A DNA stretch of 40,642 bases from Acidobacteriota bacterium (GCA_016196035.1 JACPYM010000079.1:1-40642), one strand, 5' to 3'. Numbered from the stretch's first letter, positions 9,429 to 18,427 are shown. The notes: generated by a model from the sequence alone, not told the origin. Translations and numbers: made by a program.

Positions 9429-9911
9429 ATGATGCTAGCCGAAAATGTCGTCGAATTGACTATCGCCAGCCAACTGGAATTCATTGATCTGGTGACGACC
9501 CTCACGGACAACGTCACGCAGATGGTCGGGTTCGATGAGGAAGCCGCCTATTGGGTCAACATGGCGGTGCGCGAATCGGTCGCCAATGCGGTCGAGCACG
9601 GCAATAAATACGATCCGAACAAAACCGTGGACATCCGGTTCACCATCGGCGTGGACGCCTTGCGGGTGACGGTGCGCGATCACGGCGAAGGCTTCGATCC
9701 CGCGACGCTGCCCGATCCGCTTGATCCGCACAACATCCTGAATCCGGCTGGGCGAGGCATTCTTTACATGCGCACGTTTATGGACAGCGTCGAATACGAG
9801 CGTCATCCCGAAGGCGGCATGATCGCGACGATGTCCAAACGCCGCGCCCCGAAAGCCGTCGAAGCCTCTCAAGAAGGAGATCGCAAACACGATGCAGTTG
9901 GAAATTACTGA
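9429..9911 (+). CDS. rsbW: Anti-sigma regulatory serine kinase, RsbW/SpoIIAB-like
   Basis: A 160-residue GHKL-type ATPase (HATPase_c_2). The N box is [12 protein letters not shown] (about 48-59), the G1 box is [10 protein letters not shown] (about 81-90) and the G2 box is GRGILYMR. Such kinases bind and inhibit a sigma factor and phosphorylate their STAS antagonist; in Gram-negative bacteria the same pair often steers other outputs. AAGGA precedes the start; ATG 9429 and 9432 are both possible. It overlaps the STAS gene by 20 bases, so the two products are coupled. No phosphatase or sensor gene is adjacent, and the nearest sigma gene is at 22740, so the target is unknown. Confidence 0.9.
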   Translation: MMLAENVVELTIASQLEFIDLVTTLTDNVTQMVGFDEEAAYWVNMAVRESVANAVEHGNKYDPNKTVDIRFTIGVDALRVTVRDHGEGFDPATLPDPLDPHNILNPAGRGILYMRTFMDSVEYERHPEGGMIATMSKRRAPKAVEASQEGDRKHDAVGNY

Positions 9912-10248
9912 ACGCAACGTGACCGCTATGTGGGGCGACATCGTTATCCTCGACCTGCGCGGCAAAATCACCATCGGCGAGGGCAGTGTGCTCTTGCGCG
10001 ACTCCGTCGAAAACCTGCTGCAAGCCGGACGCAACCGCATCATCCTCAACCTGGGCGGCGTCAGTTATGTGGACAGTTCCGGCATCGGCGAATTGGTCTC
10101 GCGGTACACGACGACCAAAAACATGGGCGGCAAGTTGAAGCTGCTCAACCTGCCCAAAAAGATCAAAGACCTGCTGATGATCACCAAGCTGCTGACGGTT
10201 TTTGAGATTTACGAAGACGAACAGACGGCGTTGGAAAGCTTTCAATAG
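9892..10248 (+). CDS. rsbV: Anti-sigma factor antagonist, STAS domain (RsbV/SpoIIAA-like)
   Basis: A 118-residue single STAS domain. The phosphorylatable serine lies in [10 protein letters not shown] (about 61-70), the classic SpoIIAA/RsbV loop, preceded by the strand IILNLGGV. Unphosphorylated antagonists bind the kinase and free its target. An AAGGAG Shine-Dalgarno lies inside the upstream gene, nine bases before the start. The gene follows its kinase with a 20-base overlap and ends at a strong hairpin, so the two form a two-gene operon. The final residues ([11 protein letters not shown]) are typical of the family. Confidence 0.93.
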   Translation: MQLEITERNVTAMWGDIVILDLRGKITIGEGSVLLRDSVENLLQAGRNRIILNLGGVSYVDSSGIGELVSRYTTTKNMGGKLKLLNLPKKIKDLLMITKLLTVFEIYEDEQTALESFQ

Positions 10249-10274
10249 CCGGATGCTTGAAACAGGTAAGCCCG

Positions 10275-10315
10275 AAAGGCGCGCTGGACAATTTCCAGTC
10301 GCGCCTTTTGTTTTT
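10275..10315. terminator. Bidirectional rho-independent terminator
   Basis: AAAGGCGCG pairs with CGCGCCTTT, with a further CTGG/CCAG pairing across a one-base bulge and a 7-base loop. A T-rich run follows on the plus strand, with AAA on the other side. It sits between the convergent ends of the STAS gene and the FG-GAP gene, so it can stop both. Confidence 0.85.
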
Positions 10316-11471
10316 AAGGTACAGGCAAGTAGCGCGCTTTCTTACCGGCCAGTTCGCTAAAGGTGAGCGCTTTGCCCAAGAGCACGGTCACATTATTCGC
10401 GGTCGTATTGGCGGTGGCTAAATCGCGGTTGCCGTCGCGGTCAAAATCCGCCACGGCCAGCATCACCGGGCCGCGCCCGACGGCGAAGCTCTGTTTCGCC
10501 GGAAAGGTACCATCGCCTTTGCCAAGCATGATGGTGACTTTGGCTTCGATGCTGTTGGCGACGGTAAAATCGGTTTGGCCGTCATGGTTGAAATCGCCCG
10601 TGATGACAGCGCTGCAATCGCCGATGGCGTAATTGGTGGCCGTCTGAAAATTGCCGTCGCCGAGGCTCAGCAAAACGTGTGCGCCCCGGCTGAAATTGTT
10701 GGCCGTGACCAGGTCGAGTTTGCCGTCCTGGTTGAAATCGCCCGTGGCGACCTGGTAGGCATTTTGTCCGGCGTAAAAGCGTTTGGCTTCGGCAAACGTG
10801 CCGTCGCCGTTGCCCAGATAAACGCCCAACTGCGTCGGGCCGTTGCGTTGCCAGGGACAGGTGATGAAATCGGGCTTGCCGTCATTGTTCAGATCGGCGG
10901 TAGTGACGAAGAAGGGCACATAGCCCAGGTCGAGCGTTTGCGGCGCGGCCCAATCATCAGCGCCTTGGCTAAGCAACAGCGTGGCTTGGTTGGCGCTCAG
11001 GCTGGCGACGATCAGATCGTCGCGGCCATCGCCGTTGAAATCGGCGGCGGCCAGCGAGCCGGGCGCTTGGGTAACGGCGATTTTGAGCGGCTCCTGAAAT
11101 TCGCCCTTACCTTTATTGAGGAAAATCAGGATGGCGTCCTGGCCGCTCAGCGCAACGGCGAGATCGCGTTTGCCCAGGCCGGTGAAATCGGCGGCAATGA
11201 CGGCGGTGGGAGCTTTGCCGACTGCGAGGTTGGTGGCGGGTTGAAACGTGCCGTCGCCTTTGTTGCGCAAGATGCTCAGGTTTCCGCTGTTGTGATTGCT
11301 GACGATCAGATCGGCGCCGTTATCAGGGCCGCCGAGCTGCGCGGCGGTGAGGTAGTAGGGTGCGGAATCTGCGGCATAATTTTGCCCAGCAGTTTGTGCG
11401 GCAGTGCGGACGAAATGAATCGCAGTGAACAGTATCGCGGCGGCCAGCGTGGGGATGAAGATGCGGCGCAA
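10314..11471 (-). CDS. Exported FG-GAP/VCBS repeat protein, predicted seven-bladed propeller
   Basis: About 385 residues with an N-terminal signal peptide (RRIFIPTLAAAILFTAIHFV, then AAQ). Seven repeats of the FG-GAP type follow; most carry a calcium-binding-like D-x-N/D-x-DG loop such as ADFNGDGRDDL, ADLNNDGKPDF, GDFNQDGKLDL, GDFNHDGQTDF and ADFDRDGNRDL. Seven blades are the number expected for an integrin-alpha-like beta-propeller. The start is TTG at 11471, supported by AAGGAGAGG seven bases upstream and by the signal peptide beginning directly there; no suitable ATG exists. Such proteins are extracellular or periplasmic binding modules; the ligand is unknown. The end is at the shared terminator. 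Confidence 0.85.
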   Translation of the reverse strand: MRRIFIPTLAAAILFTAIHFVRTAAQTAGQNYAADSAPYYLTAAQLGGPDNGADLIVSNHNSGNLSILRNKGDGTFQPATNLAVGKAPTAVIAADFTGLGKRDLAVALSGQDAILIFLNKGKGEFQEPLKIAVTQAPGSLAAADFNGDGRDDLIVASLSANQATLLLSQGADDWAAPQTLDLGYVPFFVTTADLNNDGKPDFITCPWQRNGPTQLGVYLGNGDGTFAEAKRFYAGQNAYQVATGDFNQDGKLDLVTANNFSRGAHVLLSLGDGNFQTATNYAIGDCSAVITGDFNHDGQTDFTVANSIEAKVTIMLGKGDGTFPAKQSFAVGRGPVMLAVADFDRDGNRDLATANTTANNVTVLLGKALTFSELAGKKARYLPVP

Positions 11472-11566
11472 GATAATACCTCTCCTTGAATGCCTAATCG
11501 GATGCGCCTGCCCAGTGCAGGCGCATTGTATGCGATGTTCACCGCACTGTCAGTTACACGAGAGCT

Positions 11567-12457
11567 TCACACCAGCTTCATCGGTTTCGGATTCTTCGGA
11601 TCACTGTAATCGTAAAAGCCCTTCCCCGACTTGCGCCCGTAAAGCCCGGCCAGCACCATTCGTTTGAGCAACACCGGCGGGGCGAAGCGTTTCTCTTTGA
11701 ATTCGTCGAACATGATGTTGGCGATGTAATAGGTCGTGTCCAGGCCTACGAAATCAGTCAGTGTGAGCGGGCCCATCGGATGGCCGCAGCCAAGTTTCAG
11801 CGCGTTATCAATCTCTTCAATCGAAGACAGCCCCTCTTCCAACACGCGAATCGCATCGAGCATATACGGTACGAGCAGGCGGTTGACGATGAAGCCGGGT
11901 TTGTCGGGCGCGGTGACGACCGTTTTGCCGACGGCCTGGCCAAAGGCAATGACTTCCTGAAAAACGCTTTCGTCGGTGAGGATGGTGCGGATGACTTCGA
12001 CCAGCTTCATCAGCGGGACGGGGTTGAAAAAGTGCAGCCCAACGAAACGGCGCTGCCGTTCGGCGCTGGCGGCCGTCATCATTTCGGTGATCGAAAGCGA
12101 AGAAGTATTCGAGGCGAAAATCGTTTCCGGCTTACAGAGCGCGTCGAGCTTGGCGTAAACATCGCGCTTGATCGCCAGGTTTTCGATGATGGCTTCGACG
12201 ATCAGGTCGGCGTCGGCCAGGTCTTCGTATTTCGTCGTGCCGCGCAAGCGGCTGAGCGCGGCGTCTTTTTGCTCAACGGTGAGCGCGCCTTTTTCGGCGA
12301 ACTTGGCGAGCGATTTCTCGATGCCGCTCAGGCCTTTTTGAATGAGTTCGTCACTGACTTCGACGAGGGTGACTGTGTGACCGCTCGTGGCGGCGATTTG
12401 GGCGATGCCTGCGCCCATCAGGCCGGCGCCGAGCACGCCGATTTTTTGGATTGCCAT
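11567..12457 (-). CDS. hbd: 3-hydroxybutyryl-CoA dehydrogenase
   Basis: A 296-residue NAD(P)-dependent short-chain 3-hydroxyacyl-CoA dehydrogenase. The Rossmann motif is GAGLMGAG at the N-terminus, followed by VEAIIENLAIK, the catalytic region SNTSSLSITEM and GLHFFNPVPLMKLVEV (catalytic His), PDKPGFIVNRLL and GCGHPMGPLTLTDFVGLD. It interconverts 3-hydroxybutyryl-CoA and acetoacetyl-CoA in fatty-acid or butanoate metabolism. Its length matches single-domain PaaH/Hbd rather than the long FadB fusion. A GGAGGAA Shine-Dalgarno sits six bases before ATG 12457. Its upstream region is filled by the 12508-12758 palindrome. Confidence 0.95.
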   Translation of the reverse strand: MAIQKIGVLGAGLMGAGIAQIAATSGHTVTLVEVSDELIQKGLSGIEKSLAKFAEKGALTVEQKDAALSRLRGTTKYEDLADADLIVEAIIENLAIKRDVYAKLDALCKPETIFASNTSSLSITEMMTAASAERQRRFVGLHFFNPVPLMKLVEVIRTILTDESVFQEVIAFGQAVGKTVVTAPDKPGFIVNRLLVPYMLDAIRVLEEGLSSIEEIDNALKLGCGHPMGPLTLTDFVGLDTTYYIANIMFDEFKEKRFAPPVLLKRMVLAGLYGRKSGKGFYDYSDPKNPKPMKLV

Positions 12458-12507
12458 TGGGATTCCTCCTACAAAGAAAAATAAAGGCGGTATAGACAGG
12501 AGAGACT

Positions 12508-12758
12508 ACGGAACAGACGGAAATAACGGAACAGACGGAAAGAGAAAGGGCTGCAAAGAGTTCTTTGATAACCACGAAGAAGCGAAAGGCACGAAGCGGA
12601 GAAGAGAAGGGAAGAGATGAATGCTTATTGTTTTCTGCCTTGCTTCGTGCCCTTCGTTTCTTCGTGGTTGCAAGCCTTTGTCAATGGATTTTGGCAAACT
12701 GCTAAATGACTGGCAGCAGGTTTCCTTCCGTCTGTTCCGTTATTTCCGTCTGTTCCGT
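12508..12758. repeat. Double nested palindrome upstream of hbd
   Basis: The outer arms are perfect over 33 bases (12508-12540 and 12726-12758), each made of two near-identical direct copies of ACGGAACAGACGGAAATA-like sequence. The inner arms (12570-12597 and 12642-12669, AACCACGAAG...CACGAAGC) match at 26 of 28 positions. The centre is purine-rich on one side. No gene lies inside. The element occupies almost the whole space between the rhomboid gene end and hbd, so the promoter of hbd either lies in it or is upstream. Confidence 0.9.
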
Positions 12759-12793
12759 AAGCTCTTTCCAGCCGGATTGAATAAAGTCTGGCA

Positions 12794-13774
12794 TTACCGA
12801 TTCAATTGGAGTGCCGTTTGCTCAACCGCCGGCATATAACGCGGCCTGACTTGATAGGCGCGCACAAAAGAAATTGTCACGAGAAAAGTGCAGGCGGCGA
12901 TTAGCTCCACTTGCCGCCAAGTCACGCGTTCGCGGCCCGGCGCCAGATACGGGATGATAAACGCCAGTCCGGCTCCTGCCAACAGGCCGCCCATATGAAT
13001 TGAGTTGTCAATGAACGGCACCGTAAAGCCGATGAACAAATTCACCGCGATGGCGGGCAAGACGGCAATGGCGAAGGAATTGATAAAGGCTGCGGGCAAT
13101 TCGGCGCGATATTTGAAACTGAACACGGCCAGCACGCCAAACAGGCCAAAGATCGCCCCCGAAGCGCCGACGGCCACCGTATGAGGTTTGCCACTCAAGG
13201 CGTGCGCCAACACGCTGCTGAGCAGGCCGCCCAACCCGGCCAGCAAATAAATCAGCAGGAAGCGCACCGAACCGTAAAGCCGCTCGACCTGCGGCCCGAC
13301 AATCGCCAGCGCGAAGCTGTTCGAGAGCAGATGCAGCCCGCTCAGATGCAAAAAGATCGGCGTGACCAGCCGGAAGTATTCGCCGTCCAGCAACGCCGCA
13401 TTGGTTTTCGCGCCAAAGGCGAGCAAGGCGGGGCCGTCTACGCCGTGTAATAGGTTTTCAAAGGGTGAGCCGCCAGCCAGGGCGGCGATCAGTAAATACA
13501 CCAGCAGATTCGCCAGAAACAGCGCATAGGCCACTGGCGTTTCGCGCGCGAAGAAGGCCGCCAAGAAGCGGCGTTCGATTTGTGTTTGCGCATTGAGCGC
13601 GGCCGTCGAGAGCCGCCGCATGCCGCAATTCACGCACAGCGGTTCGCGCGCGGGCGTGGGTTTTTTGCAGTGGCGGCAGACCTGAAACGATTGAATTGCA
13701 TTGACGACCGGATGCGGGACAAAAGTCCGGATGGATGATTTGGGTGTGTGCTGTAGTGAAGCATTGGCGTTCAT
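12794..13774 (-). CDS. Rhomboid-family intramembrane serine protease with zinc-ribbon N-terminus
   Basis: A 326-residue membrane protein. Residues 33-50 form a CRHCKK...CVNCG zinc-ribbon-like pair. The rhomboid core has six or seven TM segments with the landmark FLHLSGLHLLSN (first His/Asn region), the catalytic serine in GASGAIFGLFG and the catalytic histidine in NSIHMGGLLAG. Rhomboids cleave TM segments of other membrane proteins; the substrate here is unknown. Zinc-ribbon plus rhomboid is a known arrangement. It lies upstream of hbd on the same strand. ATG 13774 has only a weak GAGAG-like ribosome site. Confidence 0.92.
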   Translation of the reverse strand: MNANASLQHTPKSSIRTFVPHPVVNAIQSFQVCRHCKKPTPAREPLCVNCGMRRLSTAALNAQTQIERRFLAAFFARETPVAYALFLANLLVYLLIAALAGGSPFENLLHGVDGPALLAFGAKTNAALLDGEYFRLVTPIFLHLSGLHLLSNSFALAIVGPQVERLYGSVRFLLIYLLAGLGGLLSSVLAHALSGKPHTVAVGASGAIFGLFGVLAVFSFKYRAELPAAFINSFAIAVLPAIAVNLFIGFTVPFIDNSIHMGGLLAGAGLAFIIPYLAPGRERVTWRQVELIAACTFLVTISFVRAYQVRPRYMPAVEQTALQLNR

Positions 13775-14161
13775 AAAGACACTTTCTCTCGAAATGGGGG
13801 AACATGGTTATCGGGAACTGGGAAAGGATGCGGCGGCGGGATGTGTGGATTGGGATGTCTGCTGGGATGCAACCGGTACGAGCGGTCAGTGCGGGCGCAT
13901 TTTACCGGTTGACCAAGAGCTTTCAAAGAAAAATTTCTGTCGGTCAAAAGTCGGGCTTGTTGGGGCAGCGGGACAGTACCGCGCGCGTGAGCAAGCGAGA
14001 TAGTGCGATTACGCCAAGGTGCCTGGTTTGACGCGCCGCTTGCTCACGCGCGCGGTACTGTCTCAATACGGCGGTGTGTTGCGTGGGCCTAGAGCGGCTG
14101 ATAGACTGACGCTCCGCTCATCAAACTGAACGAAAACAACATTGGAAGTAGTTAGCGCATT
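13775..14161. other. Divergent intergenic region rhomboid / resB
   Basis: 387 bases with no credible gene. The middle holds a copy of palindrome family 2 (13972-14062). A small inverted pair, GAGCGG with CCGCTC at about 14092-14119, lies near the resB side. Promoters for both divergent genes must lie here, but I could not assign boxes with confidence. Confidence 0.5.
13972..14062. repeat. Dispersed palindrome, family 2, copy 1
   Basis: Perfect 26-base arms (13972-13997 and 14037-14062) that begin GACAGTACCGCGCGCG and end GAGCAAGCG, around a 39-base core. Copies lie at 24833-24923 and 34253-34340. The right half of the core (GTGCCTGG...TGACG) is conserved with copy 3 and, in reverse orientation, with copy 2, so the element has a direction. 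Confidence 0.92.
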
Positions 14162-15745
14162 ATGGCAACCGTGCAATCATCACCCGCCGGGACGCAACCG
14201 GCAGCCGAACCCGTCGAAAGCCCAGTCGGAAAAAAGGCTGGCGCTAAAACCAAACCGTTGACCATCTGGTCGGCGGTAGATTTTGTGCTCGATCTGCTCA
14301 GTTCCGTGCCGTTCGGCCTGATTTTGCTCATCCTGCTGATCTCGGCTTGCATGACCGGGATGCTCATACAACAACAGGAACTGCCGGAATTTTCCAAGTA
14401 TTATGCCAGCTTGACCCCGGCGGAACGGATCGTTTACGGGCGGCTGAATTTCTTCGACATTTATCATGCGTGGTACTTCAACGTGCTGCTGCTGCTGCTC
14501 AGCCTGAATATCATTCTCGCTTCGATAGACCATTTCCCAGCGGCCTGGAGCTTTATCGCCAAAAAGAAACTGACCGCTTCGCCCACCTTCGCCAAAGCGC
14601 AACGCACCAAAGGCGAAGTCGAATTGCCTGGCGTCAATCGGGCTTCGCTGGTCGAACGCGCCCGGCAGGCGGCGCGGACTTTGGGCTTTAAGACCAAAGT
14701 CACCGAAGAAGAAACGCGCACCACCATCTTTGCCGAACGCGGTGTCTGGAACCGCCTGGGCGCCTATCTGGTGCACATTTCGTTGTTGACGATTTTTGTG
14801 GGCGGCTTTCGCACCAGCCAGGGTTACACCGGCATGATGCGCGTGGTGCCTGAAAAGCAATCCGACCGGATGATGCAAAGCGTGTTTAGCATTGATAACG
14901 CCGCGATGTTGCACAATTCCGGCATGCGCGAACTGGAGTTGCCATTCACCATCGAGGGCGTGGACATTCAGCAAAAGCTGATTGATAAGAGCAAAGGCAT
15001 TGATATGCCCAACACGCTGGATTGGATCACCCGCGTGCGCATCCACGACAAAGAAACGGGCAGGAAGGACGAAGCGCTGATTCACATGAATCATCCGTTT
15101 GATTATCGCGGCTACCGCATGTTCCAAACCAACTGGATCGCGCAAGGCAATGCCCGCCAGGTCAAAATCCGCGTCACGCCGACCGCTGGCGGGACTGCGC
15201 AAGACATTACGCTCGAACGCAGCGGGCAGGCCAAACTCCAGGATGGCACCATCGTGCGTTACCGCGAATTCAATCCCGCCTTCACCGTTAATCGCGAAGG
15301 TCACGTTGAGATGTCCTCAGCCGATTATGACAATCCGGCGGCGCACCTGGATGTGATCTATCCCGATGGCGACAACCGCGATGTCTGGGCCTTGAATGAG
15401 GCAGGGCGATTGATGTTTGAACAAGCGCCGTTTTTGAAGGAAAAGTTCGGCGACACGGGCAAGTACAGCTTTACGCTCACGGATTTTGAGAAAGTCGGCA
15501 CGGCCCACGACATTTCAATTCAGTTCGATCCGGGGATCAAAATCGTTTACACGGGCTTCCTGATGCTGTGCCTGTCGCTGATGGCGGTGTTCTTTTTTTC
15601 GCACCAACGGCTTTGGCTGGTGGTTGAAGAGGGGAAAATTACGCTGGGCGGCGATGCCAACCGCAATCGGCTGGGGTTTGAAGACCGTATGAAGCGTGTG
15701 ATGGCGCGCATTCGTGGTGAACAGGAATTGCAGACGGCCCCATAG
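14162..15745 (+). CDS. resB: Cytochrome c biogenesis protein ResB/Ccs1
   Basis: A 527-residue membrane protein of system II cytochrome c maturation, which with CcsA/ResC carries heme outward and ligates it to apocytochrome CXXCH motifs. TM1 is FGLILLILLISACMTGMLIQ (about 45-65), and TM2 is near NVLLLLLSLNIILASIDHFP, an end that is typical of ResB. TM3 (LVHISLLTIFVGG) precedes a large periplasmic domain with PFDYRGYRMFQTNW, and a last TM at about 465-485 is IVYTGFLMLCLSLMAVFFFS before HQRLW. The length and HQRxW ending match the family. The ccsA partner follows at 16007 after a broken small gene. Confidence 0.92.
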   Translation: MATVQSSPAGTQPAAEPVESPVGKKAGAKTKPLTIWSAVDFVLDLLSSVPFGLILLILLISACMTGMLIQQQELPEFSKYYASLTPAERIVYGRLNFFDIYHAWYFNVLLLLLSLNIILASIDHFPAAWSFIAKKKLTASPTFAKAQRTKGEVELPGVNRASLVERARQAARTLGFKTKVTEEETRTTIFAERGVWNRLGAYLVHISLLTIFVGGFRTSQGYTGMMRVVPEKQSDRMMQSVFSIDNAAMLHNSGMRELELPFTIEGVDIQQKLIDKSKGIDMPNTLDWITRVRIHDKETGRKDEALIHMNHPFDYRGYRMFQTNWIAQGNARQVKIRVTPTAGGTAQDITLERSGQAKLQDGTIVRYREFNPAFTVNREGHVEMSSADYDNPAAHLDVIYPDGDNRDVWALNEAGRLMFEQAPFLKEKFGDTGKYSFTLTDFEKVGTAHDISIQFDPGIKIVYTGFLMLCLSLMAVFFFSHQRLWLVVEEGKITLGGDANRNRLGFEDRMKRVMARIRGEQELQTAP

Positions 15746-15779
15746 TCAGGCTGAGTTGAGGGAATTTACCCGGAGCGAG

Positions 15780-15948
15780 ATGTTCAAAATGGGAATGCGT
15801 ACTTTTACTGCAATCGTTCACAAAGAAACGGATTTGTATGTTGCGGAATGTCCTGAGGTGGGCACAGTCAGCCAGGGTTATACGATTGAAGAAGCAGTGG
15901 CGAATCTGTAAAGAAGCCACCGAATTATATCTACAAGAATGCTCTTGA
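15780..15948 (+). pseudogene. HicB-like antitoxin with a one-base frameshift, orphan
   Basis: From ATG 15780 (or 15789 or 15795) the frame reads FTAIVHKETDLYVAECPEV, then GTVSQGYTIEEAVANL, before TAA at 15909. This is the start of HicB-family antitoxins (partial RNase H fold). If one T at 15909 is dropped, the frame continues KEATELYLQECS and stops at 15948, which is exactly the usual HicB continuation. So a single inserted T, or a sequencing or assembly error, has broken it. A GGAG-like ribosome site precedes it. No HicA toxin is adjacent. It lies between resB and ccsA, interrupting a normally contiguous pair. Confidence 0.8.
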
Positions 15949-16006
15949 TAGACCAAGTCTACCAAGGTGTGGTCTTTTTGCTGGTCTTTCTTGATGGAGG
16001 CTTACG

Positions 16007-17611
16007 ATGAGTCAGGCAATGAAATCAATTAACGTCCCGCTGCCCGCCGCGCCCGAATTCGTCGCGCCGCGCTTTGGGATCAAAAATTATCTGCCCGCGC
16101 TGCTGCCTTTGCTGGCGGCGTTCGCGTTAGTGGCCGTTCGTAAAGCCGGCGGGCCGGGTTCGACGCCGACCGATGGCACGCTGATCGTGTGGGCGCTGTT
16201 GGCCTATATCTTTGCGGCGGCTTCGCTGCTGGTCAATTTCTGGGCACCGGTGCCGTTCCTGCAAAAGCTGGGTCTGTGGGCCGGGTCGTTCGCGTTCTTT
16301 GCCAATCTCGCAAGCTGGCTGGTGCGTTGGGTCGCGGCCGGTGAGCGCGAGAGTTGGGTGCGCATGACCGACCAGATCACGGGCCAATATCATTTCTGGT
16401 GGTTCTTCGGTTACATCCCGTTTACCAATCTGTATGACCTGTCGGTGGCGTTTGCCTTCGGCGCGGCCTTTGGCACCTTGCTCTGGAGCCAGCGTGAGAA
16501 TGCGCGATTCGTCGGCGCGCTGTCATTTCCACTCATTACGCTCATCTTGTTGTTGGCCGTTTTTATCGGCAACACCTTCGTTGATCTGCCGCCGGTGCTG
16601 GATAGTTACTGGCGTCCGATTCACGTCGGCGTCGCCTCGCTCAGTTACGGCATCGCGCTGGTGAGCTTTGCCATCGCCGTGATGTACCTGATCAAAGACG
16701 GCGTGAAGATGGAGGCGATGGGCATCGGGGTCGGCATCTTTGTGCTGGCGGGCTTTTTGCTCTTCAGCAATGGCTTCAACATTCTGTCGTTGAATTACAC
16801 GCTCAATCCGATGCTGCCGACGATGCGCAGCGAGATCTCCGCCGTGCGCGTGCCGGTGCCGGGCATGGGGCTGATTCTGCTGGCGGCGCTGGTGTCGTTG
16901 TTGATCGGCACGCTGGGATTTGCACTGTATGTCTATCGTAACGACGAAAAAGGCAAACGCTTCGGTCATTTGGCCTGGCGCGTCTCGTTGGCGTTGCAAG
17001 CGTTGGGCATCGGCTGGTTTTTCTACCAAGTGAAAACGGCGGGCAGCGTGGCAGGCGCCATCGGCGCGAATCAATACCGCGCGCTGGGCGCATGGTTGAG
17101 TGGCGACCAAGCCGCGCAAATGTCCGTTGAACAATTGGTGCAAACGGGTTCGCAATGGCTGCAACAGGCGGGCGGCAACCTGACGCTCAATGCGCGTTCC
17201 AATCCGGTCGAAGTCGCCGCATTGCTCAGTGCCCTGGTGTTGACGGGCTTCATTGCCTTGTTCAGCTTCCGCACCGAAAAGATTCGCGCCGCCTTGCCGC
17301 CGCTCGAACGCATTGACCAGATGGTTTACAAAACGGTCGGCGTCGCCTTTGCCGGGTTGGCGATTCTGTTGGTGACGGGCGCGGTCTGGGCCAACGAATC
17401 GTGGGGCCGGTATTGGGGCTGGGACGCCAAAGAAACGGGCGCGTTGGTGGCGTGGCTGGCCTATGGCGCTTATCTGCATTCGCGCATGGCGCACGGCTGG
17501 ACGGGACGGCGCAGCGCCTACTTCGCGCTGCTCGGCTTCCTGCTGGTGATCTTCACCTATCTGGGCGTGAGTTACCTGTTGCCGGGATTGCACTCTTACG
17601 CCAAGTTGTAG
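16007..17611 (+). CDS. ccsA: Cytochrome c biogenesis protein CcsA/ResC (heme handling protein)
   Basis: A 534-residue polytopic membrane protein. The family signature is the tryptophan-rich WWD-type segment ANESWGRYWGWDAKETGALV near residue 465-485, followed by a long TM and the ending FTYLGVSYLLPGLHSYA. Histidines flanking the WWD segment coordinate heme (for example HVGVASLSYG near 206 and HSRMAHGW near 500). With ResB it forms the system II holocytochrome c synthase. A GGAGG ribosome site lies six bases before ATG 16007. An extended region at about 330-420 is not seen in shorter CcsA proteins; its role is unknown. The hairpin at 17630-17669 follows. Confidence 0.93.
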   Translation: MSQAMKSINVPLPAAPEFVAPRFGIKNYLPALLPLLAAFALVAVRKAGGPGSTPTDGTLIVWALLAYIFAAASLLVNFWAPVPFLQKLGLWAGSFAFFANLASWLVRWVAAGERESWVRMTDQITGQYHFWWFFGYIPFTNLYDLSVAFAFGAAFGTLLWSQRENARFVGALSFPLITLILLLAVFIGNTFVDLPPVLDSYWRPIHVGVASLSYGIALVSFAIAVMYLIKDGVKMEAMGIGVGIFVLAGFLLFSNGFNILSLNYTLNPMLPTMRSEISAVRVPVPGMGLILLAALVSLLIGTLGFALYVYRNDEKGKRFGHLAWRVSLALQALGIGWFFYQVKTAGSVAGAIGANQYRALGAWLSGDQAAQMSVEQLVQTGSQWLQQAGGNLTLNARSNPVEVAALLSALVLTGFIALFSFRTEKIRAALPPLERIDQMVYKTVGVAFAGLAILLVTGAVWANESWGRYWGWDAKETGALVAWLAYGAYLHSRMAHGWTGRRSAYFALLGFLLVIFTYLGVSYLLPGLHSYAKL

Positions 17612-17629
17612 GGCCAAATTCAATAAAGT

Positions 17630-17669
17630 CGAGAGCGTCAAGTTACCTGTGGGTAGCCTGGCGCTCTCG
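17630..17669 (+). terminator. Possible terminator hairpin after ccsA
   Basis: CGAGAGCG (17630-17637) pairs with CGCTCTCG (17662-17669), and an inner TACC/GGTA pairing shortens the loop. There is no T run after it, so rho-independent action is uncertain. The next start is only 24 bases downstream. Confidence 0.5.
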
Positions 17670-17692
17670 GCGTCTTCGCGTTTGATAAGCAC

Positions 17693-18427
17693 ATGAATCA
17701 CTTGATTGGTACCGTCCAAGCCCTCTACCGCTATCCCGTTAAATCCATGGCGGGCGAAGCCTTGCAAACCGCTACACTCGGTTGGCATGGGATGGAAGGC
17801 GACCGCCGCTTTGCGTTCCGCCGCGTGGCGGAAACGGGCGGGTTCCCCTGGCTGTCGGCGGGCCGCTTACCCGCGCTGATTCGCTATCAACCATACGCGT
17901 CTAGCGCCGGTTCCTCGCCTACCCACGTGCGCACGCCTGATGGACGTGAATTGGAATTGCACGGCGCGGCGTTGTGCGATGAGCTGGCTGCCTTGCACGG
18001 CGCCGAGTTGCAACTGATGCACCTCAAGCACGGCATGTTTGATGAAGCGCCGCTCGCGCTCATTACCACCGAAACGCTCGGCACCCTGTCAACAAAGGCT
18101 GGGACTGTATTGGATGTGCGCCGCTTCCGCCCCAACATTTTGCTTGCCACCAACCTTGCAATTGGCAGCGGCGCTCCGTTCCCTGAAAACGATTGGATCG
18201 GCAAGCTGATCGTTTTTGGCGAAACTGACGACGCGGCGGCGATGAATGTGACGCAGCGCGATGTGCGTTGCGCGATGGTCAACCTTGATCCTGAGACGGG
18301 CGTGGCGACACCTGGGATTTTGAAAGCCGTGGTGCAGGCCAACGAAAATTGCGCGGGCGTGTATGGCGGCGTCTTCCGCACGGGAAAGATTTCGTTGGGC
18401 GACCGGGTTTTTGTGGTGGATGTGTAG
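17693..18427 (+). CDS. MOSC domain protein
   Basis: A 244-residue cytoplasmic protein. The N-terminal beta-barrel part carries YRYPVKSMAGE and MEGDRRFAFR. The C-terminal MOSC part has DVRRFRPNILLAT and a conserved cysteine in NENCAGVYGGV near residue 223. MOSC proteins bind molybdenum cofactor sulfur ligands (for example in mARC or Moco sulfurase), and standalone MOSC proteins are thought to handle sulfur for metal clusters. No molybdoenzyme is nearby, so the substrate is not inferable. The start ATG is 24 bases past a hairpin. Confidence 0.88.
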   Translation: MNHLIGTVQALYRYPVKSMAGEALQTATLGWHGMEGDRRFAFRRVAETGGFPWLSAGRLPALIRYQPYASSAGSSPTHVRTPDGRELELHGAALCDELAALHGAELQLMHLKHGMFDEAPLALITTETLGTLSTKAGTVLDVRRFRPNILLATNLAIGSGAPFPENDWIGKLIVFGETDDAAAMNVTQRDVRCAMVNLDPETGVATPGILKAVVQANENCAGVYGGVFRTGKISLGDRVFVVDV

